Positions 33,568-41,471 of a DNA stretch of 64,000 bases are shown piece after piece; the stretch's first letter is position 1, and the number at the start of each line of letters is the position of its first letter. The notes under the pieces are model-generated. The model did no database searches. It had not been told where the DNA came from and worked only from the letters and a program-made list of their open reading frames with translations. The translations under genes were made by a program, and so were the position numbers. The stretch is from contig PMUI01000037.1 of the NCBI GenBank assembly GCA_003166955.1, positions 1-64,000 of the forward strand. The letters are read 5' to 3'. The DNA comes from Acidobacterium sp. (GTDB taxonomy: Bacteria > Acidobacteriota > Terriglobia > Terriglobales > Acidobacteriaceae).

Positions 33568-34197
33568 TTACTTCTCCGCCGGCCCGTTTCCGGATTCTTC
33601 CGGATCCCGGCGGTTGAACTCATTCATGGCGGCCGTGATTCCCTTCGCCACCACCATCTCTACCGCGCGTGCCACGCGATCCAGCACCGGATCGATCGCC
33701 GTCAAATCCCTTTTGCTCATCGGCGTCAGCAGATAGTCCCTGCCGCGACGAAAAGCTTCCTGCTGCACCCCCGGTTCCGGCCCAACTCCGATCCGGATCC
33801 GCCACCACTCGTCCGTCCCCAATCCTCCGGAGACCGAACGCGCTCCGTTATGTCCCGCCGGGCTGCCATGCTCCCGAATACGTAACTTTCCCAGTGGCAA
33901 ATCCAGTTCGTCGTACACCACCAGCAGGTTCCCGGGAAGCTCGATGTCCAGTTCGTCCACCAGATCCCCAACTGAGAGCCCGCTCAGATTCATCCAGGTC
34001 TCCGGCTTGGCCAGGATCACTTCCCGTCCAGCCATCTGAACCTTTGCTGTAAGCGCTCGGCAGCGGCGGTTAACCACCTCCACCTTGTGCTCACCGGCGA
34101 TGCGGTCGATCGCCAAAAACCCCGCATTGTGCGGCGTGAACTGATACTCGATGCCCGGATTCCCGAGGCCGACCACCAGAAACGCGCCGCCCTGCAC
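33568..34197 (-). CDS. pth: peptidyl-tRNA hydrolase
   Basis: A 209-residue Pth that frees tRNA from prematurely released peptidyl-tRNA. Motifs are VVGLGNPGIEYQFTPHNAGF with the catalytic His, KPETWMNLSG, and VVYDELDLPLGKLRIREHGSPAGHNG. The start is GTG at 34197, placed immediately after the rplY stop, which implies translational coupling. The C-terminal 25 residues are a hydrophilic tail beyond the usual length. The rplY-pth order is conserved across many bacteria. Confidence 0.95.
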   Translation of the reverse strand: MQGGAFLVVGLGNPGIEYQFTPHNAGFLAIDRIAGEHKVEVVNRRCRALTAKVQMAGREVILAKPETWMNLSGLSVGDLVDELDIELPGNLLVVYDELDLPLGKLRIREHGSPAGHNGARSVSGGLGTDEWWRIRIGVGPEPGVQQEAFRRGRDYLLTPMSKRDLTAIDPVLDRVARAVEMVVAKGITAAMNEFNRRDPEESGNGPAEK

Positions 34198-34920
34198 TTA
34201 CTTCTTGCCGCCCTTGTCGCTCTTTTCGGCGGCGGGAGCGGCAGCAGCCGCCGCACCTTCCGCGGTCTCCTGCTTGCCCTTCTTGAGCACCTCCGGCTCC
34301 GCAGGAACCGCTGCTGCTGCTGCAGCCTCGGCCTCCGGCGTCGGAGCCACAACCTCTTCCTTGATGGAAACTACGTGTGCCACCGGCTTGTCCTCGGCAG
34401 TGAGGAAGCGCAGCTTGTCTGAGTGCGGAAGATCGGAGACGCGCAGCACCACCCCGAAGTTGAGGTTCGAAACATCCACCGGGATGCTGCTCGGGATATC
34501 GCCGGGGAGGCACTCGATCTCGACCTCTCGCAGCATCTGATCGAGGATGCCGCCGGACGTTTTCACACCCACTGCAACTCCGGTCAGCTGGATCGGCACC
34601 TCGACGCGGATCAGCTTGTCCAGCGCGATGCGCTTGAAGTCGATGTGGATCAGCTTGCCCTTGATTGGCTCATACTGCCAGTCGACGATCATCACCTTCG
34701 CCGTCGAGCCGGAAACTTCGAGATCGAAGATTGTGTTGTGGCCGGTTTCGGAATGCAGAATCTTCTGGATCTGCTTGGGATCGACTTCGACGGCAACGGC
34801 CGGCTCGGCCGCTCCATAGACCACGGCGGGTACTTTGCCCTTTGCGCGCACGCGGCGGGCTGCGTTCTTGTTGAACTTGCCCTCGCGGGGCACTGCACTA
34901 ACGGTTTCCTGAGTGATCAT
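34198..34920 (-). CDS. rplY: 50S ribosomal protein L25 (CTC form)
   Basis: A 240-residue L25 of the long CTC type that binds 5S rRNA. The N-terminal L25 domain shows NKNAARRVRAKGKVPAVVYG and the IFDLEVSGSTAKVMIVDWQ segment. The beta domain follows with IHIDFKRIALDKLIRVEVPI. The last 60 residues are Ala/Glu/Lys-rich low complexity ending KSDKGGKK. It lies between prs (150 nt upstream) and pth (directly adjacent). Confidence 0.95.
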   Translation of the reverse strand: MITQETVSAVPREGKFNKNAARRVRAKGKVPAVVYGAAEPAVAVEVDPKQIQKILHSETGHNTIFDLEVSGSTAKVMIVDWQYEPIKGKLIHIDFKRIALDKLIRVEVPIQLTGVAVGVKTSGGILDQMLREVEIECLPGDIPSSIPVDVSNLNFGVVLRVSDLPHSDKLRFLTAEDKPVAHVVSIKEEVVAPTPEAEAAAAAAVPAEPEVLKKGKQETAEGAAAAAAPAAEKSDKGGKK

Positions 34921-35043
34921 GACCTTTTCCTTCGGGCACGGAACAGCGGCTCTGAGCCATTAGCTCCTGGCTTGTGCGGCTTGTTCCACTCCCTTCTGTA
35001 CGGCCCGCTCTGCGGCGCGCCGCCATTTGTGGTTCGGCAACCA

Positions 35044-35061
35044 CCCGGCTCAACAGCCGGG
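35044..35061. terminator. short stem-loop after prs
   Basis: CCCGGCT and AGCCGGG form a perfect 7-bp stem with a 4-nt loop, 10 nt past the prs stop. No T-run follows, so it may only attenuate or stabilise the mRNA between prs and rplY. Confidence 0.4.
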
Positions 35062-35070
35062 AACTGCCGC

Positions 35071-36153
35071 TTAACTGAACAGCGAACTAACGCTGGTTTC
35101 CATATGAATGCTCAGGATGGCCGCACCCAGCAGGCCCGCCACCGAAAGCACCTTGATCTTTCCCGACTCCTTCAGCCACTTCGCCTCATCACGCAGCGGG
35201 ATCGAATCCGTAACGACAAGCTGTTCCAGCCTTGATTTGCCGATGCGCTCCACCGCTTCACCGGAAAGCACCGGATGCGAAGCGCCGGCATACACCCGCG
35301 TCGCTCCTTTTTCCAGCAGCGTGTCCACGGTCTTCACCAGCGTCCCCCCCGTATCGATGATGTCGTCGACAATCAGGCACGTTCGGCCCCTGACGTCGCC
35401 GATCACGTTCATCACTTCCGTGACGTTGATGTCGGTACGGCGTTTGTCGACGATGGCCATGGGCACAGCCAGCTTGGTGGCGATGAAGCGCGCGCGCTCC
35501 ACGCCGCCCGCGTCCGGCGAAACCACCGTTAGATCCGGCAGATTCAGCTCCCGGAAATACCCGATCATCACCGGGCTCGCAAATAAATGATCGACCGGGA
35601 TGTTGAAAAAGCCCTGAATCTGCGCGGCGTGCAAGTCCATAAACAGCGCCCTGTGCGCTCCGGCTGTGGTCATCAGATCGGCGACGAGCTTCGACGAGAT
35701 CGCCACGCGAGGGCGATCTTTGCGATCCTGCCGCGCATATCCGTAATACGGCACCACCACGGTGATCCTTCCCGCCGACGCGCGCTTCAGCGCGTCGATC
35801 ATGATGAGCAACTCCATCAGGTGCTGATCCACCGGCCAGCAGGTCGGCTGCACCACAAAAACATCCGCGCCACGCACGTTCTCGAGCAACTGAAAATAAA
35901 CTTCGCCATCGGCGAAACGCTGCATCCGGGTCTCTCCCAGCGTGACCCCGATGTGTTTGCAGATCGCCTCTGCCAAATCCCGGTTGGCGGTGCCGGAAAA
36001 TACTTTGAACCGCCGGTCTTCATTCGATACGCGCGAACGCCGCGCCTGCGGTTTTGCCTTCCCATCGGTCTGAGCCGCCGCCGGATTCGGCGTGGCCACT
36101 CCCACTGCTTCAATCGTGTCCGTCTTCACAAGATCCTCCAGGCTGGTTTGCAT
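35071..36153 (-). CDS. prs: ribose-phosphate pyrophosphokinase
   Basis: Makes PRPP from ribose-5-phosphate and ATP. Class I PRPP synthetase motifs are present: FKVFSGTANRDLAEAI, FADGEVYFQLLENVRGADVF, PYYGYARQDRKDRPRVAI, VVSPDAGGVERARFIA, and the PRPP loop CLIVDDIIDTGGTLV. From ATG 36153 the protein has 360 residues, about 45 more than usual, because of a polar N-terminal extension. The frame stays open into the neighbouring tRNA gene at 36237, which is not a plausible start. It lies directly downstream of tRNA-Gln. Confidence 0.95.
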   Translation of the reverse strand: MQTSLEDLVKTDTIEAVGVATPNPAAAQTDGKAKPQARRSRVSNEDRRFKVFSGTANRDLAEAICKHIGVTLGETRMQRFADGEVYFQLLENVRGADVFVVQPTCWPVDQHLMELLIMIDALKRASAGRITVVVPYYGYARQDRKDRPRVAISSKLVADLMTTAGAHRALFMDLHAAQIQGFFNIPVDHLFASPVMIGYFRELNLPDLTVVSPDAGGVERARFIATKLAVPMAIVDKRRTDINVTEVMNVIGDVRGRTCLIVDDIIDTGGTLVKTVDTLLEKGATRVYAGASHPVLSGEAVERIGKSRLEQLVVTDSIPLRDEAKWLKESGKIKVLSVAGLLGAAILSIHMETSVSSLFS

Positions 36154-36205
36154 GGCATCCTGCTTTGCTTGCGGCGATGTTGCTGCCGGGCCCCTTTCAA
36201 CACTC

Positions 36206-36279
36206 TGGCTGGGCGACCAGGATTCGAACCTGGACAAAGTGCTCCAAAGGCACTTGACCTACCATTAGTCGATCGCCCA
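36206..36279 (-). tRNA. tRNA-Gln (anticodon TTG)
   Basis: The minus strand folds as a cloverleaf: acceptor TGGGCGA/TCGCCCA, anticodon stem AGTGC/GCACT with loop CTTTGGA, T-arm with GGTTCGAATCC, and an encoded CCA. The anticodon TTG reads CAA and CAG. It sits between ispE and prs, an arrangement found in several bacterial phyla. Confidence 0.95.
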
Positions 36280-36311
36280 GTAACTCAAACTTCGATCGAT
36301 CCCGCCGCCTG

Positions 36312-37388
36312 CTACTCCACCATCGTTCGCCAGTATTCGTCCCGCGGCAAAGTCATCGTCCGCTGCGATCGAACACCCGTTTCCCTGAGCCGTGCCTCCG
36401 CCGCTTTCGCTGCGACCGCCGTTCCGTAGAGCCCGAACAGGGCCGATCCGGAGCCGGAGAGCGCCGCGTAGATGGCCGACTCCTCAGGGTCACCGGAGCC
36501 CGCAAGTATGCGCTTGATATTTCCGAGAGAGGGATACTGCCGGAAGACGACCTCTTCAAAGTCGTTTTCGATCCCGGTTCGGACAAGCGCAAGAAGCGGA
36601 TTCTGCTCCGTCTTCCCGGCCAGGCCCCCGCCAATCGCGGAGACACCGGAGGAGTGCGCGCCAACCCCGGCGGACATTCCCTCCGGAGGCCTCGGACCCA
36701 ACGCCGAGGCGAGAGCTCGACTCAACGTAGTTAGTTTATCGGACGCATAAGGGACAGTCAATTCTGTCCCGAGCGAAAGGCCCGGAGCCGGACCCGGCGG
36801 CTGGGGGTGTAGGGCGTCCCAGTCCCGATACGCCTGGGGCGTCGAAACGCCGACATCCGGGAGCGCCAGGACACATTCTGTTGGGGAAATATCCGCCAGA
36901 GGCGACACTTCCTCACCGCGGCCCATGCCCAGCACCGTTCCGCCAATCAGAAACAGCGGCACATCGGACCCGACTTCCGCGCCAATCCGCAGCTTCTCCG
37001 TCGCCGGCAGCGGCGCAACCACGGCCCGCTCCAGCTCCAGTTCCAGCCCAATCAGCGCCGCCAGGGCGTTCGCCGATCCAGCCCCAATGCCGCCCTGCAC
37101 CGGCAGACGCTTCTCAATATGGATATGCACCTCGGCCTGTGTCCGCAGCGCTGCGAGCCCCCGCTCGACCATCTTCCAGGCGGTGTTGCGCGCATCCGTG
37201 GGAACGCGCTCGTCGTTGCTGGTAAGGCGCAGACTGTTCGCGGTAGCTGGACGGGCTTCGATTGTCACCAGATCATACGCGGCGAGGGTCTGGTAGCACG
37301 TCGTCAGCGCGTGGAATCCGTCGGCGCGCGGCGGCCCGATGGCCAGCCCGAGGTTGATCTTTGAAAAGGAACGAACCGTAGTGGACAT
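36312..37388 (-). CDS. ispE: 4-diphosphocytidyl-2-C-methyl-D-erythritol kinase
   Basis: GHMP kinase of the MEP isoprenoid pathway, phosphorylating CDP-methylerythritol. Motifs are FSKINLGLAIGPPRADGFHAL, the ATP-binding loop LPVQGGIGAGSANALAAL, GSDVPLFLIGGTVLGMGRGEEV, and near the end ALSGSGSALFGLYG. The length of 358 residues exceeds the typical 285-310, because of an insertion of about 50 residues after AYRDWDALHP. It is followed by tRNA-Gln and prs. Its promoter region contains the heptamer tract that trails hslU. Confidence 0.93.
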   Translation of the reverse strand: MSTTVRSFSKINLGLAIGPPRADGFHALTTCYQTLAAYDLVTIEARPATANSLRLTSNDERVPTDARNTAWKMVERGLAALRTQAEVHIHIEKRLPVQGGIGAGSANALAALIGLELELERAVVAPLPATEKLRIGAEVGSDVPLFLIGGTVLGMGRGEEVSPLADISPTECVLALPDVGVSTPQAYRDWDALHPQPPGPAPGLSLGTELTVPYASDKLTTLSRALASALGPRPPEGMSAGVGAHSSGVSAIGGGLAGKTEQNPLLALVRTGIENDFEEVVFRQYPSLGNIKRILAGSGDPEESAIYAALSGSGSALFGLYGTAVAAKAAEARLRETGVRSQRTMTLPRDEYWRTMVE

Positions 37389-37417
37389 CGTTCCGATTGT
37401 AGGGGAGCGCGCAATCC

Positions 37418-37498
37418 GCTTCTCGGCTGCCTTCCGACTGCTGACGGCTAAGCGCTTTTTTAGCTGACCGGCTTTCAGCTGACCGCTTCTTCGCTGTT
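37418..37498 (-). repeat. heptamer tract after the hslU stop
   Basis: On the minus strand, from the base after TAA, about eleven units ending in AGC run at 7-9 nt spacing, including GGTCAGC, TGAAAGC, GCTTAGC, CGTCAGC and AGGCAGC. It fills most of the hslU-ispE gap and shares the word GGTCAGC with the tract at 54700-54749. Confidence 0.8.
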
Positions 37499-39070
37499 TT
37501 ACAAAATGTACCGCGACAGATCCTGGTTCTTCACGATGTCCGCCACCATCTGGCGCACGTACTCCGGATCGATGACCATCACCTTCTCGATCCCGTTCCC
37601 CGTCTCGCGCTCGATCATGGGCAGCGGCGCCGCCGTCCCCTCGCCGACGGCGGCCAACTCCACTACCGTACCTTGGTCCTTCGGATCGCCTTTCGGCTGG
37701 ACGCGCGTCAGGTCCGGCGCGGAAAAGCTGATCTCGTCCAGCACCTTCTCCATAATCGTGTGTAGCCGCCTCGCCCCGATGTTCTCTGTCCCCTCATTCA
37801 CCTTGAAAGCGAACTGCGCCATCTCCGCGATCGCTTCCGGCGTGAACTCCAGCTTCAACCCCTCGGTCTCCAGCAGCGCCGTGTACTGCCGCACCAGCGA
37901 TGACTTCGGCTCCGTCAGAATCCGCACAAAATCTTCCACCGTGAGCGACTGCAACTCGACGCGGATCGGAAAACGCCCCTGCAGTTCGGGGATCAGGTCG
38001 CTGGGCTTCGAAACATGAAACGCCCCGGCCGCAATGAACAGGATGAAATCCGTGCGTACCATGCCGTAGCGCGTGTTCACCGTCGTCCCTTCCACGATGG
38101 GCAGAATGTCGCGCTGCACGCCTTCGCGCGAAACGTCGGGCCCGTGTCCGCCCTCCCGTCCGGCAATCTTGTCGATCTCGTCCAGAAAGACAATGCCCGA
38201 ACTCTCCACGCGCTCGACAGCCAGCCGCGTCACCTGATCCATATCGATCAGCCGGCCCTCTTCCTCCTGCACAAGGTACTCAAAGGCATCGGACACCTTC
38301 ATCTTCCGCTTGCGCGTGCGCTGGCCGAAGATGTTCGGCAGCATGTCCTTCAGGTTGACGTCCATCTCCTCGACGCCCTGGTTGGAGATAATCTCGAACG
38401 ACGGCGAATTCCGCTCGCGGACGTCAATCTCCACCATGCGGTCGTCGAGTTTGCCCTCGCGGAACTGCTGCCGCAGCTTCTCGCGCGTGCGCGTGTGCGA
38501 ACTCGCGCCCGAATCGCCACCCGCAGCTGCAGGCGGCGCCAGCGTGATCGTATTCCCCTCAATCATGGGAGGATTGCCGCTCGGTACAGCACCCGCCGGC
38601 GCCTGCGCAGGAGGCGGCAGCAACACATCGAGCAGCCGCTCCTCTGCGTTCATTTCTGCGCGGTCCTCGACTTCTTCCAGCTTCTCCTCGCGCACCATGT
38701 CGATGGCGATGTCCACCAGATCGCGCACGATGGAGTCGACATCGCGCCCCACGTAGCCCACTTCGGTGAACTTCGAAGCCTCAATTTTCAGGAACGGCGA
38801 ATTCGTCAGCTTCGCCAGCCGCCGCGCAATCTCCGTCTTCCCCACGCCCGTTGGCCCAATCATGATGATGTTCTTGGGCATGATCTCGTCGGCGAGATCG
38901 GGCGTCAGCTTTTGCCGCCGCATACGGTTGCGCAGAGCGATGGCCACCGCGCGCTTCGCCGCCTTCTGGCCAACAACATACTTGTCCAGCTCAGCGACGA
39001 TCTCCCGCGGCGTCAGCTCTTCAAGTGAGAGCTCCTGGTCCTCCGCGGTTCCCGGTAGATAAATTGCCAT
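37499..39070 (-). CDS. hslU: ATP-dependent protease ATPase subunit HslU
   Basis: AAA+ unfoldase of the HslVU protease. Walker A is [18 protein letters not shown], with [20 protein letters not shown]. Walker B is [15 protein letters not shown], and sensor/arginine regions occur in [15 protein letters not shown] and [18 protein letters not shown]. The C-terminus ends DLSRYIL, the tail that docks into HslV. At 523 residues it is longer than the usual 440. Most of the excess is a Pro/Ala/Gly-rich insertion of about 45 residues in the intermediate domain (after ERLLDVLLP), plus a smaller one near the C-terminus. It begins 15 nt after hslV. Confidence 0.95.
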   Translation of the reverse strand: MAIYLPGTAEDQELSLEELTPREIVAELDKYVVGQKAAKRAVAIALRNRMRRQKLTPDLADEIMPKNIIMIGPTGVGKTEIARRLAKLTNSPFLKIEASKFTEVGYVGRDVDSIVRDLVDIAIDMVREEKLEEVEDRAEMNAEERLLDVLLPPPAQAPAGAVPSGNPPMIEGNTITLAPPAAAGGDSGASSHTRTREKLRQQFREGKLDDRMVEIDVRERNSPSFEIISNQGVEEMDVNLKDMLPNIFGQRTRKRKMKVSDAFEYLVQEEEGRLIDMDQVTRLAVERVESSGIVFLDEIDKIAGREGGHGPDVSREGVQRDILPIVEGTTVNTRYGMVRTDFILFIAAGAFHVSKPSDLIPELQGRFPIRVELQSLTVEDFVRILTEPKSSLVRQYTALLETEGLKLEFTPEAIAEMAQFAFKVNEGTENIGARRLHTIMEKVLDEISFSAPDLTRVQPKGDPKDQGTVVELAAVGEGTAAPLPMIERETGNGIEKVMVIDPEYVRQMVADIVKNQDLSRYIL

Positions 39071-39085
39071 GGCTAATCCCCTGCC

Positions 39086-39724
39086 CTATGCATGCAGCTC
39101 TTCGATCGTGATCTTGTCGTTGGTATAAATGCAGATTTGCCCGGCGATCTTCAGCGCCTTCTCGGCGATTTCGCGTGCCCCAAGCTCAGTGTTCTCCATC
39201 AACGCCCGCGCGGCCGCCAGCGCGTACGATCCACCACTGCCGATGGCCGCAATGCCCTCGTCCGGTTCGATTACGTCGCCCGATCCGCTGATCAGAAATG
39301 TCTGGCTCAGATCAGCCACCACCAGCAGCGCCTCAAGCGAACGCAGCATCTTGTCCGTGCGCCAGTCCTTGGCCAACTCCACCGCCGAACGCCCCAGGTT
39401 CCCGGCATACTGCTCCAGCTTGTTCTCGAAGCGGCTGAAAAGGGAAAACGCATCGGCCGTCGAACCCGCAAAGCCGGCGAGAATCTTGTCCTGATAGAGC
39501 CTCCGGATTTTGCGCGCCGTGTGCTTGAAGACGGCCTCTCCCATCGTGACCTGACCGTCGGCGCCCATCACCACATCGGTGCCGCGGCGCACGCAGATCA
39601 CGGTCGTCGACCGGACCCGAACTTTGCCTGTTTGGGACCCTCGCCGGTCCCGCCCGGAACCTTTCGCACTGAAGGAAAAACGACCGCCAGAAGCGGCCGT
39701 TTCTGAAAACCTGCGTCTCGACAT
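39086..39724 (-). CDS. hslV: ATP-dependent protease subunit HslV
   Basis: Threonine peptidase subunit of HslVU. The catalytic Thr begins [14 protein letters not shown], followed by [42 protein letters not shown] and [16 protein letters not shown]. The annotated ATG gives a 39-residue basic extension ahead of Thr40, whereas HslV normally exposes Thr after only Met or a few residues. No ATG, GTG or TTG lies in frame between 39724 and the Thr codon. A terminator-like hairpin (39676-39702) sits inside the extension. Either a long propeptide is removed, the start is non-standard, or a base is missing. Confidence 0.92.
   Translation of the reverse strand: MSRRRFSETAASGGRFSFSAKGSGRDRRGSQTGKVRVRSTTVICVRRGTDVVMGADGQVTMGEAVFKHTARKIRRLYQDKILAGFAGSTADAFSLFSRFENKLEQYAGNLGRSAVELAKDWRTDKMLRSLEALLVVADLSQTFLISGSGDVIEPDEGIAAIGSGGSYALAAARALMENTELGAREIAEKALKIAGQICIYTNDKITIEELHA
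39676..39702 (-). terminator. intrinsic-terminator-like hairpin within the hslV leader
   Basis: On the minus strand AAACGGCCGC and GCGGTCGTTT pair over 10 bp (one G-U) around a TTCTG loop and end in TTTTT. No minus-strand gene lies upstream, so it would act on the hslVU transcript itself, as an attenuator or 5' stability element. Confidence 0.6.
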
Positions 39725-39859
39725 GTCTTCAGCGAGTATAGCGCAGCCATCGTTACCACTTTGGGGTAGCAGATGCGTTTTCCGGGCCGCAATCCGCCTC
39801 GACCTGAGCTATCCTGCAGGTGTCGGCGCTGTCACTCCCCGCCCTCCTGGAGCAATCGG

Positions 39860-40348
39860 ATGTTCGGCCTCTCACTGCATGATCCCCGCGTAATCGGGAC
39901 GATTGCAGGCGTGGTTGTCTGCATCGGTGGCGTCGCCACCTGGCTGGTCCTGCGCCGCCGTCCCACTGCCGAGGAGATCGAACGCGAACGCCGCGCCCAG
40001 CTCGTGCGATCCGGACGGATTATCGACGGCACCATCCTCGACATCACTGAGCTGGAGACCCCCGATGAGCCCGACCATCCTCGCGAGATTCGCTTCGTCC
40101 TCTACAAATACGAGATTGGTGGCGTGGTGTATGAGTGCTCGCAGGAGGTCACCGCTCTGCGCGATTTCGTGAACCCCGCGGAGCTCCGCCTGAGTTTCCC
40201 CTGCTCGGTGCGCTACGACACGCATCGCCCGGAAAACAGCATCGTGGTTGCCGAGAACTGGAGCGGCCTGCGCACGACGGCCGAGTCCGTCCCAACGCGC
40301 CCCTTGCCACAGCGGAACAACCCGCACGCCTCCGCTCCAGTGCAGTGA
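39860..40348 (+). CDS. single-pass membrane protein of unknown function
   Basis: A 162-residue protein with one membrane segment at about residues 10-30 (VIGTIAGVVVCIGGVATWLV), a charged helix (EEIERERRAQLVRSGR) and a beta-rich domain. That domain, with DGTILDITELET, FVLYKYEIGGVVYECSQEV and SVRYDTHRPENSIVV, resembles the fold of DUF3592-type proteins. ATG 39860 has GGAG 8 nt upstream. Function is unknown. It is 35 nt upstream of the CDF transporter gene on the same strand. Confidence 0.75.
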   Translation: MFGLSLHDPRVIGTIAGVVVCIGGVATWLVLRRRPTAEEIERERRAQLVRSGRIIDGTILDITELETPDEPDHPREIRFVLYKYEIGGVVYECSQEVTALRDFVNPAELRLSFPCSVRYDTHRPENSIVVAENWSGLRTTAESVPTRPLPQRNNPHASAPVQ

Positions 40349-40382
40349 ACTTCTCCTCCGCCCCGGGATAAACTGATCTCGT

Positions 40383-41318
40383 ATGCATGTACATGGCGCC
40401 AGCACCGCGGCCATGCAGCGGGTGCTGCGTCTCTCCCTCATCGCCACCATCGCCTACGTTGTGCTCACGCTGGTCGCTGGGTTGCGAGCCCACTCGCTCG
40501 CCCTGGTTTCTGAAGCCGGACACAACGCCTCCGACGCGCTGGCCATCGTGCTTTCCTTTGTCGCTGTCTGGTTTCAGACGCGACCGGCCACCGACCAGAA
40601 GACCTTCGGCTACCAGCGCGCCGGCGTTCTGGCCGCGTTTCTCAACGCGCTCACCCTGATCCTGATTGCAGGCTGGATAGCCCTCGAAGCCATGCATCGC
40701 TTCAGCCTGCCTTCGATCGTGCAGCCGCGCATCATGATGTTCGTCGCCGCGGCCGGCGTGTTGATGAATGGCATCATTGCCGCAATGCTGTGGCGCGTCA
40801 GCCACGACGTCAACATCCGCAGCGTCTTTATCCACATGCTTGGCGACACGCTGTCGACGGCCGCAGTCATCGCCGGCGGTCTCGCCATTCTGCTCACCGG
40901 CCGCACATGGATCGACCCTGCGCTCTCCCTCGGCATCGCAGCGCTCATTCTCTGGTCATCGGTGTCCATCGTGCGCGAGACCCTCAACATCCTGCTCGAA
41001 GGCACACCGCGCGGCATTTCCCTGGTCGACATACGCAGCACGCTCGCAGCCATTGACGGCGTTGAAGACGTCCACGATCTGCATGTATGGAGTCTCGGCT
41101 CCAATTTGCACGCACTGTCGAGCCACATCACCATCGCCGACATCCCGCCGTCGGAGAGCAACCTCATCCTCGATCGCATCAACGTTGTGCTGCGCGAGCG
41201 CTTCCGCATCCACCACACCACCCTGCAGTTCGAGCACGTGGTCTGCGAGGTGGCGCACGGCTGCCTGGTTTCCGTCGAGGAGCAGGCGGCGCACCATCAT
41301 CACGGTCACGCGCACTGA
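40383..41318 (+). CDS. cation diffusion facilitator family metal exporter
   Basis: A 311-residue inner-membrane transporter, likely for zinc or a similar divalent cation, driven by proton exchange. It has six transmembrane segments. The metal site residues appear as HxxxD twice: SEAGHNASDALAI in helix 2 and HMLGDTLSTAA in helix 5. The cytoplasmic C-terminal domain has the ferredoxin-like fold with VEDVHDLHVWSLGSNLHALSSHI. The C-terminus ends in a His-rich tail (HHHHGHAH) that may bind metal. The specific metal cannot be read. It probably follows the DUF3592-like gene in one transcript. Confidence 0.92.
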   Translation: MHVHGASTAAMQRVLRLSLIATIAYVVLTLVAGLRAHSLALVSEAGHNASDALAIVLSFVAVWFQTRPATDQKTFGYQRAGVLAAFLNALTLILIAGWIALEAMHRFSLPSIVQPRIMMFVAAAGVLMNGIIAAMLWRVSHDVNIRSVFIHMLGDTLSTAAVIAGGLAILLTGRTWIDPALSLGIAALILWSSVSIVRETLNILLEGTPRGISLVDIRSTLAAIDGVEDVHDLHVWSLGSNLHALSSHITIADIPPSESNLILDRINVVLRERFRIHHTTLQFEHVVCEVAHGCLVSVEEQAAHHHHGHAH

Positions 41319-41471
41319 TCCGCTGGCGGCGGGCGCGCTGCGGCGGCGGAAACTTATCTCTTACCGCCGTGGACAGATTCAGATTCCTGACAGGGCCAAA
41401 CTCAGGAACGCCGCGTGCGAGTGCTGCGATACCGTCAGGAGCCTCTTTCACAATGACTGCGCAAGACCCCG

